Shown piece by piece: positions 1 through 8,776 of a DNA stretch of 64,000 nucleotides; position 1 is the first letter of the stretch; every line of letters begins with the position of its first letter. This DNA comes from Devosia naphthalenivorans (GTDB lineage: Bacteria > Pseudomonadota > Alphaproteobacteria > Rhizobiales > Devosiaceae): NCBI RefSeq assembly GCF_003056355.1, contig NZ_PYVW01000008.1, positions 103,589-167,588 on the forward strand, in the 5' to 3' direction. A program made the position numbers and the translations under genes. Below the pieces are notes generated by a model that ran no database searches, was not told the origin of the DNA, and saw only the letters and a program-made list of their open reading frames with translations.

Positions 1-350
1 ATCCGCTGGTCACCGGCGGGGGTGAACTCCATCAGATCGTCTTGCGGGCCGGCAAAAGTGTAGAACCCGTAATCGGCAAGCCCGACCATGTTCTCGTCGG
101 CCAGCGGCTGCAGTTCATCGGGGCTGGTCTGGCGATCGTCATTGGTGTCCAGACCCTGGATCATCCAGACTGAAAACGCCTTGTCGAAGCTCCAATCCTG
201 CTTGAGCCCGGCAATGTTCCCCGCATCGTCGAAAACGACGGTGACTTTGGCGTCGATGAAGATGTGGGGATGGGCCAGCGCAGGCGCGGACAGAGCAAAC
301 AGACCCAGCGCGACCCCGGCGACCCAGCGCCCGAAACGACCAATTTTCAC
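1..350 (-). CDS. DUF1007 family periplasmic protein, partial (3' end beyond window)
   Basis: I translated this by hand from a GTG start at 350, preceded by a purine-rich GGGGCGGGG stretch. The N-terminus has a signal peptide ending in SAPALA, followed by HPHIFIDAKV, a start typical of DUF1007 proteins (COG3683), secreted proteins often encoded beside NicO/RcnA-type nickel or cobalt exporters. About 116 residues lie inside the window and the rest is cut off. It begins 10 bases after the stop of the LysR gene on the same strand, so read-through from that gene is possible. Family assignment rests on the N-terminal motif only; a role in metal transport is inference from the family. Confidence 0.7.
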   Translation of the reverse strand, partial: MKIGRFGRWVAGVALGLFALSAPALAHPHIFIDAKVTVVFDDAGNIAGLKQDWSFDKAFSVWMIQGLDTNDDRQTSPDELQPLADENMVGLADYGFYTFAGPQDDLMEFTPAGDQR

Positions 351-359
351 ACCCCGCCC

Positions 360-1259
360 CTAATGTATCGGATGGCTCGTGAACCAATCGACCAGATGAT
401 CGATCAACGCGCGCACCTTGCCCGCCAGATGCCGCCGATGCGGATAAACCGCCTGCAGCGTCTGGCCTGTCGGCAGGAACTCGGACAAAACCGGCACGAG
501 TTCCCCGCTATTGATTGCCGGCTCCGCCAGATAGGAAGGCAATACGACGAAACCGAGGCCCATGATCGCGGCCTTGCGCGCGGCCAGTGGCGAATTGACC
601 CGCACGGGACCATTGACCGGCACCGAGATGGTCTTGCCATCCTCGATGAACCGCCAGTTCGATTGTCCCTGCAGATTGACGTCGACGATGCATGGCATGT
701 GCCGCAATTCTTCGGGATGAGCCGGCGTGCCGATGCGGCCCAGCAGTTCCCGAGATGCGCCGACGACCACGTGCATATCCGCGATCTTGCGCGCGATCAG
801 TGAGGAATCGGCCAGCGTCGAGATGCGCAGCGCCAGGTCGATCCCCTCGTCCACCAGATCGACGTAACGATCTTCCAGCCGCAGATCGAGCGTCACCTTG
901 GGATGCTTGCGCAGATAATCGTAAATGGCCGGGGCCAGCGTATCCTCGCCGAAATTGCGCGGCGCCGACACGCGCAACAGCCCACGCGGCTCCGCTGTCT
1001 GGTCGGTGATGGTGGCGTCCAGGTCGTCGAGTTGCTGCAACAGAGCGCTGGCTTCGCGGTAATATGCCTCGCCGGCCTCGGTCAGGCTGAGCTTGCGCGT
1101 CGTGCGGTTCATCAGCCGAACGCCAAGGTAATCCTCGAGATCGGTCACATATTTGCTGAGCAGCGCCTTGGAGCGGCCATGCTGGCGCGCTGCGGCGGAG
1201 AACCCGCCAGAGTCGAAAACCTGAACGAAGGCGCGGATACGGGCAAGGTCCTGCGTCAT
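360..1259 (-). CDS. LysR family transcriptional regulator
   Basis: A 299-residue protein of normal LysR length. The N-terminal 60 residues form the winged helix-turn-helix (RAFVQVFDSGGFSAAARQHG, then SKALLSKYVTDLEDYLG and RLMNRTTRKLSLTEAG), and the rest is the substrate-binding effector domain. It resembles the large CrgA/DmlR-like branch of the family. The next gene on the strand, the DUF1007 protein, starts 10 bases after its stop, while upstream it faces a divergent winged-helix gene. The effector and target genes cannot be told from sequence. Confidence 0.9.
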   Translation of the reverse strand: MTQDLARIRAFVQVFDSGGFSAAARQHGRSKALLSKYVTDLEDYLGVRLMNRTTRKLSLTEAGEAYYREASALLQQLDDLDATITDQTAEPRGLLRVSAPRNFGEDTLAPAIYDYLRKHPKVTLDLRLEDRYVDLVDEGIDLALRISTLADSSLIARKIADMHVVVGASRELLGRIGTPAHPEELRHMPCIVDVNLQGQSNWRFIEDGKTISVPVNGPVRVNSPLAARKAAIMGLGFVVLPSYLAEPAINSGELVPVLSEFLPTGQTLQAVYPHRRHLAGKVRALIDHLVDWFTSHPIH

Positions 1260-1404
1260 GAAATTCCGTTCACGAGATCAGCGTAATACACGGATAACTC
1301 ATCCGCATCTTGTGAACAATAACCGGCCTTGGTCATGGCAAGATTAACGATAGGATGGAAACGCCAATCGACGCGCACAAGGAGTTCGGACTATTTTCCC
1401 GCTT

Positions 1405-1827
1405 ATGTCCAGGCCTTCTCCACGTTCCACACTTTACCGGCTGATCGAAGCTGGCCAGCTTGCCCACAAGGCATTGCTGCTGCCGCTGCTCGAACGCGGG
1501 CTGGAGCCGGGCGATGACGCCATCCTGTTCGAGCTGGGACGCTCGGGCACGACGGAAGCGGCGCTGGCCGGCCAGTTTGGCGTCGCCGAAGACGCCCTCG
1601 CCGATCGCCTCGCCCGCCTGATCGAGCGCGAACTGGTCACGCGCCAGGCTGTCGGTCCCGAACTGGCTCCCGGTGTGGCACTCACCGAACGCGGCGTGCG
1701 CATCCGCAACGGTCTTGCCGACCATTGGGCACAGCTCGAAGAGGCCCTCATGGGTGAACTCAAGCCCAAGCACCGCAAGCGGCTCGGCGATCACCTGAAG
1801 CGTTTTGTCGAGCTGCTAAGTCTCTGA
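1405..1827 (+). CDS. MarR-like winged-helix protein
   Basis: A 140-residue protein whose middle (ILFELGRSGTTEAALAGQFG, then ADRLARLIERELVTR and ALTERG) follows the MarR winged-helix plan: an H-T-H of the LAxxFG type, a recognition helix and a wing followed by LTERG. The C-terminal helix is basic and could be the dimerisation helix. The start at 1405 has no strong ribosome binding site but is the only ATG before the domain. It is divergent from the LysR gene. Ligand and targets are unknown. Confidence 0.65.
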   Translation: MSRPSPRSTLYRLIEAGQLAHKALLLPLLERGLEPGDDAILFELGRSGTTEAALAGQFGVAEDALADRLARLIERELVTRQAVGPELAPGVALTERGVRIRNGLADHWAQLEEALMGELKPKHRKRLGDHLKRFVELLSL

Positions 1828-1921
1828 GCGGATTCTGACAATTCCATTCAGGTCCGGTTCATCGGCAATGGAGCTATTTATGGATCACGGGCATTAACTG
1901 CCCAATGGAAAGGAGATCGAA

Positions 1922-2377
1922 ATGGCTTTGAGCAAGAAACTCATGGCTGGCGGGCTCGCCGCTCTGGCGCTGATGGCGACAGCTGGCGCCGCTTTGGCAG
2001 CCCCCGCCTATGCCACCAGCAACGTCAATGTGCGCTCGGGTCCGGGCACTGGCTATGGCGTTGTCGACGCCCTTCGCCGTGGCGAACGCGTCGATGTGCA
2101 GCAGTGCCGCGGCAGCTGGTGCTATGTGGAAAAGCGGGGTCCGGACGGTTGGGTCTCGGCCAATTATCTCGAACGTGGCGGTCGTCCCGGCTGGAACGAC
2201 GATTATCGTCCGCCCGTCTACCACCCTCGCCCACCGCGTCCGCCCCGTTGGGATTGGGACCGGCCTCACCGCCCGCCCCACTGGGACAATCGTCCGCATC
2301 GCCCGCGCTATCCGGACCGGCACGACAGCAATGTCTGTTTCAATAGCCCCAACAGCTCTATCTGCATCGGCAACTGA
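1922..2377 (+). CDS. Secreted bacterial SH3-domain protein
   Basis: A 151-residue protein preceded by a strong AAGGAGA site. Residues 1-27 are a signal peptide (positively charged start, hydrophobic Leu/Ala core, cleavage near AALA-APAYA). Residues 28-80 are a bacterial SH3 domain: NVNVRSGPGTGYGVVDALRRGE, two cysteines around RGSWC, and GWVSANYL. The rest is a Pro/Arg/Trp/His-rich tail ending in a short Cys-containing segment. SH3_3 domains of this kind usually act in the periplasm or at the cell wall. A perfect terminator follows the stop. Confidence 0.8.
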   Translation: MALSKKLMAGGLAALALMATAGAALAAPAYATSNVNVRSGPGTGYGVVDALRRGERVDVQQCRGSWCYVEKRGPDGWVSANYLERGGRPGWNDDYRPPVYHPRPPRPPRWDWDRPHRPPHWDNRPHRPRYPDRHDSNVCFNSPNSSICIGN

Positions 2378-2393
2378 TCGCCGCATCCCTTCG

Positions 2394-2421
2394 AACGCCG
2401 CCCTCCAGGGCGGCGTTTCTG
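2394..2421 (+). terminator. Rho-independent terminator after the SH3 protein
   Basis: The perfect 11-bp stem AACGCCGCCCT / AGGGCGGCGTT has a 2-base loop and is followed by TTTCT. It lies 17 bases after the SH3 gene and just before the convergent EamA gene. Confidence 0.85.
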
Positions 2422-2426
2422 TCTAA

Positions 2427-3350
2427 TTATTCGGTGCCCGGCAGGGTCGGGGTTGGTGCAGTCCTGACCTTGCGCATGCGCTCACGGGCCATCACCACCA
2501 GGCCCGCCGCCACGATAATCACCGCGCCGATCAGCGAAATGCCGTCGATCCAGTGACCGAACACCAAGGCGCTGAGGAAGATCGCCCAGGGCAGCGAGAA
2601 ATAATTGAACGGCTGCACCGTGCTGGCCGGCGCCATGGACAGGGCAAACACCATCAGGCCATGCCCCAGGCATGAGGTCACCATGATGGTCGCCACCAGC
2701 GCGAAATCGCTCCACGCCATGGGCTGCCAGTGAAACACGCCCACCGCGGTCGAAAGCAGCAAGCCCATCAGCCCGGTATACGCCATGCTGGTGGCCGCGC
2801 TATCGAACTGGCTGACCTTGCGGGTAATCACGATATAGAGCGAATAAAGCGTCGCTGAAATCAGCGCTGCCAGAACGCCCCAGCCCATCGGCAGGCCACC
2901 AGGCCGCACGATCACCAAAGCCCCTGCGAATCCCACCGCCACCGCAACAAAGCGGAACACGCCTACTTTTTCGCCGAGCAGGGGAATGGCAAACAACGTC
3001 ACCAGCAGCGGATAAACCAGCGATATCGCCTGCAATTCGCCCAATGGCACCGACTGCAGCGCCATTGCGAAAAACCAGATCTCGATAATCAGCAGCGAGC
3101 CGCGCAGCACCTGCCAGGCCGGCACCCTGGACTGCAGCGCCTGCTTGAGCGGCGCCTGCCGCAGCACCAGGAAAAATGCGAACAGGGCAAAGCCCCAATA
3201 GCGCATCATCGTCACCTGGAACGGCGAATAGGTCTGCACCAGCGTTTTGGAAACGACATCCTGGATGCCGAACACCGCGACCGTGAAGATGGTGAGAATG
3301 ATAGCCCGGCCGACATTGTCGTTCCGGCCGCCGCCAGGTGAAATGGTCAT
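2427..3350 (-). CDS. EamA/DMT family transporter
   Basis: A 307-residue integral membrane protein with about ten hydrophobic helices arranged as two repeated EamA halves, which is the normal length and plan for drug/metabolite transporters. It starts with a short polar N-terminus (MTISPGGGRND) before the first helix. The conserved second-repeat helix SATLYSLYIVITRK and the closing GLVVMARERMRK tail fit the family. Substrate cannot be predicted; relatives export amino acids, riboflavin or nucleotides. It is a single-gene unit between two terminators or divergent genes. Confidence 0.88.
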   Translation of the reverse strand: MTISPGGGRNDNVGRAIILTIFTVAVFGIQDVVSKTLVQTYSPFQVTMMRYWGFALFAFFLVLRQAPLKQALQSRVPAWQVLRGSLLIIEIWFFAMALQSVPLGELQAISLVYPLLVTLFAIPLLGEKVGVFRFVAVAVGFAGALVIVRPGGLPMGWGVLAALISATLYSLYIVITRKVSQFDSAATSMAYTGLMGLLLSTAVGVFHWQPMAWSDFALVATIMVTSCLGHGLMVFALSMAPASTVQPFNYFSLPWAIFLSALVFGHWIDGISLIGAVIIVAAGLVVMARERMRKVRTAPTPTLPGTE

Positions 3351-3515
3351 GTTCGATGCTTATCTATGCAGTGCATCTGAGCGCTACCGCAAACCCCAGC
3401 GATTGCATAGGACAATAGCTGCTGCCCTCGGATGTCAGCAGCCTGCGTTACCTCGCGCATTGTTGAGCGGGCCCGAACCGCAGTAAACTGCCGCTCCATC
3501 AGGTTAAATAGCTTC

Positions 3516-4292
3516 ATGACGAATCAAACTTCATCGGCCCAGCCCGTCGCCCTCGTTACAGGCGCCAGCGACCGGGTCGGTGCGACCATCGCGAAGACCC
3601 TGGCGCGGCATGGCCATGCGGTCGTCATCCACTATCGCTCCAATCCCGAGGGGGCGAGCGCGGTTCGCGATTCCATCATCGAGAACGGTGGCAGGGCCGA
3701 GATCCTCCAGGCCGATCTCGCCGAGCGCGGGCAACGTGCAGGCCTGATTGGGAAAGCTGCGGCGTTTTTCGGCCCGCTGACCGTTCTGATAAACAACGCC
3801 TCGACGTTTGATCCGGACAGCATCCACGACGTCGACGAAGCCATCTGGGACCAGCACTTCGCCATTCATGCCGAGGCGCCCATCTTCCTCGCGCGCGATT
3901 TCGCAGCGCAATTGCCGCAAGGCGCCGACGGCAACATCGTCAACATCATCGACGAGCGTGTGTTGCACCTGGCCCCCGCCTATTTCAGCTATACGCTCTC
4001 CAAATCCGTGCTGTGGACCGCAACACGCACCCTTGCCCAGTCGCTTGCGCCAACCATCCGCGTCAACGCCATTGGCCCCGGTCCGGTCCTGCCCCATTCG
4101 CGTCAGTCGCAGGAGGCGTTCGAGCGCGCCGTAGAAGCCCTGCCCCTGCAGCGCAATGCCGGGCCGCAGGCGATCGCCGATGGCGTCATAATGTTGCTCG
4201 ATACGCCCTCCATGACCGGCCAGATGCTGGCGCTCGATGGCGGGCAGCACCTCGAATATCCGGCGCGTCGCGCCGTTACCCCACGCACATGA
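3516..4292 (+). CDS. SDR family oxidoreductase, pteridine reductase (FolM/PTR1)-like
   Basis: A 258-residue short-chain dehydrogenase. The start at 3516 is chosen because the Rossmann motif begins 12 residues later and an AGGT site precedes it. The motif is TGASDRVG, with the Arg seen in pteridine reductases (TGxxxRxG). The catalytic region carries Asp instead of Ser (NIIDERV), then YFSYTLSK with Tyr and Lys. This D-Y-K arrangement is known from PTR1 and FolM, which reduce dihydrobiopterin or dihydromonapterin. The stop overlaps the uvrC start (ATGA), so the two are translationally coupled. Substrate is inferred from motifs only. Confidence 0.75.
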   Translation: MTNQTSSAQPVALVTGASDRVGATIAKTLARHGHAVVIHYRSNPEGASAVRDSIIENGGRAEILQADLAERGQRAGLIGKAAAFFGPLTVLINNASTFDPDSIHDVDEAIWDQHFAIHAEAPIFLARDFAAQLPQGADGNIVNIIDERVLHLAPAYFSYTLSKSVLWTATRTLAQSLAPTIRVNAIGPGPVLPHSRQSQEAFERAVEALPLQRNAGPQAIADGVIMLLDTPSMTGQMLALDGGQHLEYPARRAVTPRT

Positions 4293-6175
4293 CCGACCAG
4301 ACCACCCCACCGACCAAATCCGGCCACGAAGTCATCCGCGACTTCGTCCGCACCCTGCCCGCCGCGCCCGGCGTCTATCGCATGCTCGATGCGAATGGCG
4401 AGGTCATGTATGTGGGCAAGGCACGGAACCTGAAGGCCCGCGTCACCAACTACACGCGGCCCGATGGGCTCGAAGTGCGACTGCAGCGCATGATCGCCTC
4501 GACGGTCAGCATGGAATTCGTGCGCACCGAAACCGAGTCGGACGCGCTGCTGCTCGAAGCCAACATGATCAAGCGCTTGAAGCCCCGCTTCAACGTGCTG
4601 CTGCGCGACGACAAGAGCTTCCCCTATATCCTGATCGCCACCGATCACGAGGCGCCCGAGCTCACCAAGCATCGTGGCACCCGCCGGAGGCAGGGTCACT
4701 ATTTCGGCCCCTTCGCCTCGGCGACCGCTGTGGGCCGGACCATTGCCAGCCTGCAAAAGGCATTCCTGCTCCGCAATTGCTCGGATAGTTTCTACGCCGC
4801 CCGCACGAGGCCGTGCCTGCAGCACCAGATCAAGCGCTGCGCAGCGCCCTGCACGCGTGAAATCTCGCTCGAAGGCTATGCCGAACTGGTCGAGGACGCG
4901 CGCCAGTTCCTCTCCGGCAAGTCGCAAAACGTGCGCGATCATCTGCAGCGGGACATGAACCAGGCCGCCGAGCAACTTGATTTTGAACGGGCTGCGCTTA
5001 TCCGCGACCGTCTCTCCGCGTTGGCCCTGATCCAGTCGCAGGGCGACGCCACGGCCAAGACCGTCGAGGAAGCCGACGTTTTCGCCATCCATCACGAGGG
5101 CGGGCAATTCTGCGTTCAGGTGTTCTTTTTCCGCGCCTTCCAGAACTGGGGCAACTATCCCTATCGCCCCCGTGCCGACGCCACCCTGACCGACGTCGAA
5201 GTGCTCGAAGCCTTTATCGGCCAGTTCTACGAGAACCGGACGCCCGCGCGCCTGGTCCTGGTCAGCCACGAGTTGGCCGAGCACGGCGTCATGGAAGAAG
5301 CCCTCTCCACCCGCGCCGGGCGCCGCGTTTACATCGAGCAGCCCAAGCGCGGCGAAAAGCGCGACCTGGTCAATCACGCCCTCAACAATGCGCGCGAGGC
5401 GCTTGGCCGCCAGCTCGCCGAAGGCGCCACCAACCGCATACTGCTCGAAGGCGTCGCCAATTGCTTTGGCCTGGATGAACCGCCCCGCCGCATCGAGGTT
5501 TACGACAACTCGCATATCTCGGGCACCAACGCCGTCGGCGCCATGATCGTGGCGGGCGAGGAAGGCTTTTCGAAAAAGCACTACCGCACCTTCAACATCA
5601 AATCCGACATCACCGCCGGCGACGATTTCGGCATGATGCGCGAAGTGCTGACCCGCCGCTTCACTCGCCTCGCCAACGAAAACGACGATGAGGTCGAGGA
5701 CGAAGTGACCGGCATGCCCGATTGGCCTGACGTTGTTTTCATCGATGGCGGCGCCGGCCAACTCAACGCCGTGCGCGAAGTCATTTCGGCCATGAACCTG
5801 CCCAAGGACGTGACCTTTATCGGCATCGCCAAGGGCGAGGAGCGTGACGCCGGCCGCGAAAAATTCTTCATGGAGGGCAAGGAAGCCTTCATGCTGCCCC
5901 ACCGCGATCCGGTGCTCTACTACGTTCAGCGCCTGCGCGACGAAGCCCACCGCTTCGCCATCGGCACCCACCGTGCCAAGCGCAAGAAGGACCAGATCAA
6001 GAACCCGCTCGACGAAATCGAGGGCATCGGCCCCACCCGCAAACGCGCCCTGCTCAACCATTTCGGCTCGGCCAAAGCTGTCGGCCGGGCCTCGCTAACC
6101 GACCTCAACGCCGTCCCCGGCATTTCCAGCGCCATGGCGCAACTGGTCTACGATCACTTCAATCGCAGTGGATAG
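4289..6175 (+). CDS. uvrC: Excinuclease ABC subunit C
   Basis: This is the nucleotide excision repair nuclease that makes both incisions around a lesion with UvrB. The protein is 628 residues, normal for the family. In order it has an N-terminal GIY-YIG nuclease ([11 protein letters not shown], then [14 protein letters not shown]), a UVR UvrB-binding segment ([18 protein letters not shown]), the RNase H-like C-terminal nuclease ([31 protein letters not shown]) and a closing helix-hairpin-helix ([19 protein letters not shown]). The reading frame stays open upstream, but the ATG at 4289 overlapping the SDR stop begins at the conserved N-terminus. The uvrC-pgsA-moaD-moaE neighbourhood is common in alphaproteobacteria, although here aroG lies in between. 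Confidence 0.97.
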   Translation: MTDQTTPPTKSGHEVIRDFVRTLPAAPGVYRMLDANGEVMYVGKARNLKARVTNYTRPDGLEVRLQRMIASTVSMEFVRTETESDALLLEANMIKRLKPRFNVLLRDDKSFPYILIATDHEAPELTKHRGTRRRQGHYFGPFASATAVGRTIASLQKAFLLRNCSDSFYAARTRPCLQHQIKRCAAPCTREISLEGYAELVEDARQFLSGKSQNVRDHLQRDMNQAAEQLDFERAALIRDRLSALALIQSQGDATAKTVEEADVFAIHHEGGQFCVQVFFFRAFQNWGNYPYRPRADATLTDVEVLEAFIGQFYENRTPARLVLVSHELAEHGVMEEALSTRAGRRVYIEQPKRGEKRDLVNHALNNAREALGRQLAEGATNRILLEGVANCFGLDEPPRRIEVYDNSHISGTNAVGAMIVAGEEGFSKKHYRTFNIKSDITAGDDFGMMREVLTRRFTRLANENDDEVEDEVTGMPDWPDVVFIDGGAGQLNAVREVISAMNLPKDVTFIGIAKGEERDAGREKFFMEGKEAFMLPHRDPVLYYVQRLRDEAHRFAIGTHRAKRKKDQIKNPLDEIEGIGPTRKRALLNHFGSAKAVGRASLTDLNAVPGISSAMAQLVYDHFNRSG

Positions 6176-6590
6176 TTGGCGCCCGCGCCCCACCGCGCTA
6201 ATCCCTCCCCCTGGAGGCTAGGTGGGGGCTTCCCCCATAAATAATCTATCCATCTTCTCCCCCTCCATCTCCCACGCGCTATCTTGCCCCTACCAACTTC
6301 ACGCCCAGCGGGTCGCGCGAACCGGCTAGTGTTGTTGTCAGATGGGGCAGGGATGTCGTGATCCCTGCAGGCAAGCGGAAGTGTTACCGGGTCTATGGCG
6401 GCCCGGAGCCAGAGTCGCGCGCGCCAGAAAATCCCATCGCATGTGGCGAGGCTCTGTCTCACACACTAAAACCTACCGAGGCAAGGCCTCGCCACGTGCA
6501 CGCTGATCAAAACCGCATCCAGGCGGCGCGTCGGCACGTCATCCGAAAGTAGGCTGGACACTTTGCATCCTCCGCGCTACACATCTGCCC
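6176..6590. other. Intergenic stretch between uvrC and the aroG leader
   Basis: I see no convincing gene in these 415 bases. A perfect 10-bp inverted repeat, GTGGCGAGGC at 6443-6452 and GCCTCGCCAC at 6486-6495, encloses a 33-base loop and could be an RNA structure. The short open frames here have no ribosome binding sites or recognisable content. The promoter of the aroG leader should lie toward the right-hand side. Confidence 0.5.
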
Positions 6591-6668
6591 ATGATCTCCG
6601 TCGCAACCATCTCGTTTTGGTATTTTAGCTATCCGCTCCCGGCGGAGGCTACCGCGCGCTTGATCTGA
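6591..6668 (+). CDS. Aromatic-residue leader peptide of the DAHP synthase attenuator
   Basis: This 25-codon open frame has ATG at 6591 and TGA at 6666, and encodes MISVATISFWYFSYPLPAEA then TARLI. Residues 9-14 are Phe-Trp-Tyr-Phe-Ser-Tyr, so five of six codons in a row are aromatic. It ends 30 bases before a U-tailed terminator that lies just upstream of the DAHP synthase gene, the enzyme that commits carbon to Phe, Tyr and Trp. This is the classic plan of a ribosome-stalling attenuator. The ribosome binding site is weak. The segment was too short for routine ORF calling. Confidence 0.72.
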   Translation: MISVATISFWYFSYPLPAEATARLI

Positions 6669-6722
6669 TCCTGACAAGATAAGACCAATCCCGAGCCAAC
6701 CGCCCCCCGAGGCGGTTTTTTT
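6632..6722 (+). promoter_or_regulatory. Predicted transcription attenuator (antiterminator/terminator pair) of aroG
   Basis: Segment 2, GGCGGAGGCT (6641-6650), can pair with AGCC..CCGCC (6695-6704). That pairing would sequester the 5' arm of the terminator AACCGCC (6698-6704) / GGCGGTT (6711-6717) with its U7 tail. Segment 2 can instead pair with CCGC at 6632-6635 inside the leader peptide. Ribosome stalling at the F-W-Y-F-S-Y codons (6615-6632) would cover segment 1 and favour antitermination, whereas free translation would favour termination. The pairings were found by eye and not folded computationally. Confidence 0.65.
6698..6722 (+). terminator. Rho-independent terminator of the aroG leader
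   Basis: The 7-bp stem AACCGCC / GGCGGTT has a CCCCGA loop and is followed immediately by an unbroken T run. It lies 43 bases upstream of the aroG GTG start, so it acts as the leader terminator of the attenuator and does not end uvrC transcription over this distance. Confidence 0.85.
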
Positions 6723-6764
6723 GTGGCCGCCTCGCCCTACCCAGATCCCCGAGGAGTCCACACC

Positions 6765-7838
6765 GTGCTTAAATCAACTGACGATCTGCGCATCAGCGCG
6801 ATTATGGAATTGACCACGCCCATCGAGGTCATGCGCCAGCATCCGCGCACCGACGCCGCGACCCGAACCGTGCTTAGCGCCCGTCACGACTTCCACAACA
6901 TCCTGCAAGGCACCGATGACCGCCTCGCCGTCATTGTCGGCCCCTGTTCCATCCACGATCCCGCCGCGGCGCTGGACTACGCCAAGCGCCTCGCCGCGCT
7001 GCGTGACACCCTGGGCGACCGGCTCGAGATCATCATGCGCGTCTACTTCGAAAAGCCGCGCACCACCGTCGGCTGGAAGGGCCTGATCAACGACCCTAAC
7101 CTCGATGGCAGCTTCCAGATCGATGTGGGCCTGCACACTGCTCGCGCCCTGCTGCTCGACATCGCCAATATGGGCCTGCCAGCCGCGTGCGAATTCCTCG
7201 ACATGACGACGCCGCAATACATCGCCGACCTCGTCAGCTGGGCCGCCATCGGCGCCCGCACCACCGAATCTCAGATCCACCGCGAACTGGCCTCCGGCCT
7301 CTCCTGCCCGGTGGGCTTCAAGAATGGCACCGATGGCAACGTCAAGATTGCGCTCGACGCCGTGCAGTCCGCCAGCCAACCACACCATTTCCTCGCCGTC
7401 ACCAAGGACGGCCGCTCGGCTATCGCGGCGACGACGGGCAACGAGGACTGCCACATCATCCTGCGCGGTGGCAAAACCACCAACTACGACGCCGCCAGCA
7501 TCGATGCCGCAGCAGCAGCTGCCACCAAGGCGGGCCTTGCCCCTTCGATCATGGTCGACGCCAGCCACGCCAACTCGTCCAAGAACCCGGAGAACCAGCC
7601 GCTCGTTCTCGCCGACATCGGCCGCCAGATGGCTGCCGGTGACCGCCGCATTATTGGGGTCATGATCGAATCCAACCTTGTCGCCGGCCGGCAGGATCTC
7701 ATCGAAGGCAAGGAACTCGTCTACGGCCAGTCGATCACCGACGGCTGCATCGATTGGGATACGACGGTTACCACGCTGCAGGCTCTTGCGGACGCCGTAA
7801 CCGAACGGCGCCTGGCCACCACCCAGCAGGTCGCCTGA
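6765..7838 (+). CDS. aroG: 3-deoxy-7-phosphoheptulonate synthase, type I (AroFGH)
   Basis: It joins phosphoenolpyruvate and erythrose 4-phosphate in the first step of the shikimate pathway. The protein is 357 residues, the usual size for type I alpha DAHP synthases. Visible family signatures are IVGPCSIHDPAAALDYAKRL, MRVYFEKPRTTVGWKGLIND, VGFKNGTDGN and a C-terminal VMIESNLVAGRQ with GQSITDGCI. The start is the GTG at 6765 because a strong GAGGAG sits 8 bases before it. The aromatic leader peptide and terminator immediately upstream imply control by charged aromatic tRNAs. Which amino acid inhibits the enzyme cannot be told. Confidence 0.95.
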   Translation: MLKSTDDLRISAIMELTTPIEVMRQHPRTDAATRTVLSARHDFHNILQGTDDRLAVIVGPCSIHDPAAALDYAKRLAALRDTLGDRLEIIMRVYFEKPRTTVGWKGLINDPNLDGSFQIDVGLHTARALLLDIANMGLPAACEFLDMTTPQYIADLVSWAAIGARTTESQIHRELASGLSCPVGFKNGTDGNVKIALDAVQSASQPHHFLAVTKDGRSAIAATTGNEDCHIILRGGKTTNYDAASIDAAAAAATKAGLAPSIMVDASHANSSKNPENQPLVLADIGRQMAAGDRRIIGVMIESNLVAGRQDLIEGKELVYGQSITDGCIDWDTTVTTLQALADAVTERRLATTQQVA

Positions 7839-7868
7839 TCACCAGGTCACCCGCGGGCAACTGCTCAC

Positions 7869-7889
7869 CTCGCCCCTCAGGGGCGAGGG
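7869..7889. repeat. Strong palindrome between aroG and pgsA
   Basis: CCTCGCCCCT / GGGGCGAGG forms a stem of 9 or more bp with almost no loop. No T run follows on either strand, so it is either a Rho-independent-like stop without a U tail or a small intergenic palindromic repeat. Confidence 0.5.
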
Positions 7890-7960
7890 ACAAGAAAGAA
7901 CGGGGCTCGGGTTCAACTGGCACCCTTGACCCCCACTCCCCATTCCTGTTCTGTCCTCCC

Positions 7961-8527
7961 ATGGCCAGATCACCGCTCCTGCTCGTTCCAAATCTTATTA
8001 CCATAGCGCGAATCCTGGCGATAATCCCCATCGTTGCACTGGTGATGAATGGGGATCCGACTATGCGGCTGCTGGCCCTGATCATCTATGGAGTCGCTGC
8101 CGCAAGCGACTGGCTGGACGGCTATCTTGCTCGTGCCTGGGACCAGTACTCTCCCCTGGGCCGCATGCTCGACCCCATCGCGGACAAGCTTCTCGTCGGC
8201 ATCCTGATTGCGGCGCTTGCCTGGGATGGCAGCCTTACGGCCTGGGACATGGTTCCCGCCTGCGCCATCCTGTTCCGAGAGTTCTTCGTCTCCGGCCTGC
8301 GCGAGTTCCTGGGTAATACCAAGATCGTGCTGCCCGTAAGCTGGCTGGCCAAGTGGAAGACCACGATCCAGCTGGTCTCGCTGGCCATCGTCCTGCTCGA
8401 AACCATCGTCCCCGGCATTGGCCTGGTCAGCGATGTGCTGCTCTGGCTCGCCGGCATCCTCACCATCTGGACGGGCTTTCAATACCTGCGCGCCAGCTGG
8501 CCGCATCTGACGGCTGAAACCAAATGA
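7961..8527 (+). CDS. pgsA: CDP-diacylglycerol--glycerol-3-phosphate 3-phosphatidyltransferase
   Basis: It makes phosphatidylglycerol phosphate at the inner membrane, the committed step to phosphatidylglycerol and cardiolipin. The protein is 188 residues with four to six hydrophobic helices. The CDP-alcohol phosphotransferase signature D-x2-D-G-x2-A-R-x8-G-x3-D-x3-D is complete in SDWLDGYLARAW..GRMLDPIAD. The frame extends upstream, but the ATG at 7961 starts directly before the hydrophobic PNLITIARIL helix. Its stop overlaps the moaD start (ATGA). Confidence 0.94.
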   Translation: MARSPLLLVPNLITIARILAIIPIVALVMNGDPTMRLLALIIYGVAAASDWLDGYLARAWDQYSPLGRMLDPIADKLLVGILIAALAWDGSLTAWDMVPACAILFREFFVSGLREFLGNTKIVLPVSWLAKWKTTIQLVSLAIVLLETIVPGIGLVSDVLLWLAGILTIWTGFQYLRASWPHLTAETK

Positions 8528-8775
8528 AGGTGCTGTATTTCGCCTGGCTCCGCGAACGGCTCAACCGGGGCGAGGAGGAAGTTTCTCCCCCTGACGAAGT
8601 TGATACCGTTGCCAAGCTGATTGATTGGCTCGCCTCCCGTGACGACGCATTCTCGCACGCGGTCGAAAAGCGCGCCCTGATCAAGGCCGCCGTGGACGCC
8701 CGGCTCGTAGCGCACGACGCATCCATTCGCGGCGCCAGCACCGTGGCGCTGTTCCCTCCGATGACGGGAGGCTGA
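8524..8775 (+). CDS. moaD: Molybdopterin synthase sulfur carrier subunit
   Basis: This is the small ubiquitin-fold subunit that carries the thiocarboxylate sulfur for molybdopterin formation. It is 83 residues and ends in the required Gly-Gly (PPMTGG), with the beta-grasp pattern MKVLYFAWLRERL, an Asp/Val-rich middle and VALFPPMTGG at the end. It starts inside the pgsA stop (ATGA). The moaE frame follows directly, so both subunits are made from one message. Confidence 0.93.
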   Translation: MKVLYFAWLRERLNRGEEEVSPPDEVDTVAKLIDWLASRDDAFSHAVEKRALIKAAVDARLVAHDASIRGASTVALFPPMTGG

Positions 8776-8776
8776 G

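Noticed and set aside
4013..4288. N-terminal extension of UvrC by 92 codons
   Set aside because: The extension overlaps the SDR gene in another frame and is not UvrC-like. The conserved start at 4289 overlaps the SDR stop as ATGA.
4103..6061. 652-codon open frame antisense to uvrC
   Set aside because: It is a mirror of codon bias in a GC-rich gene. It has no family resemblance and fully overlaps uvrC.
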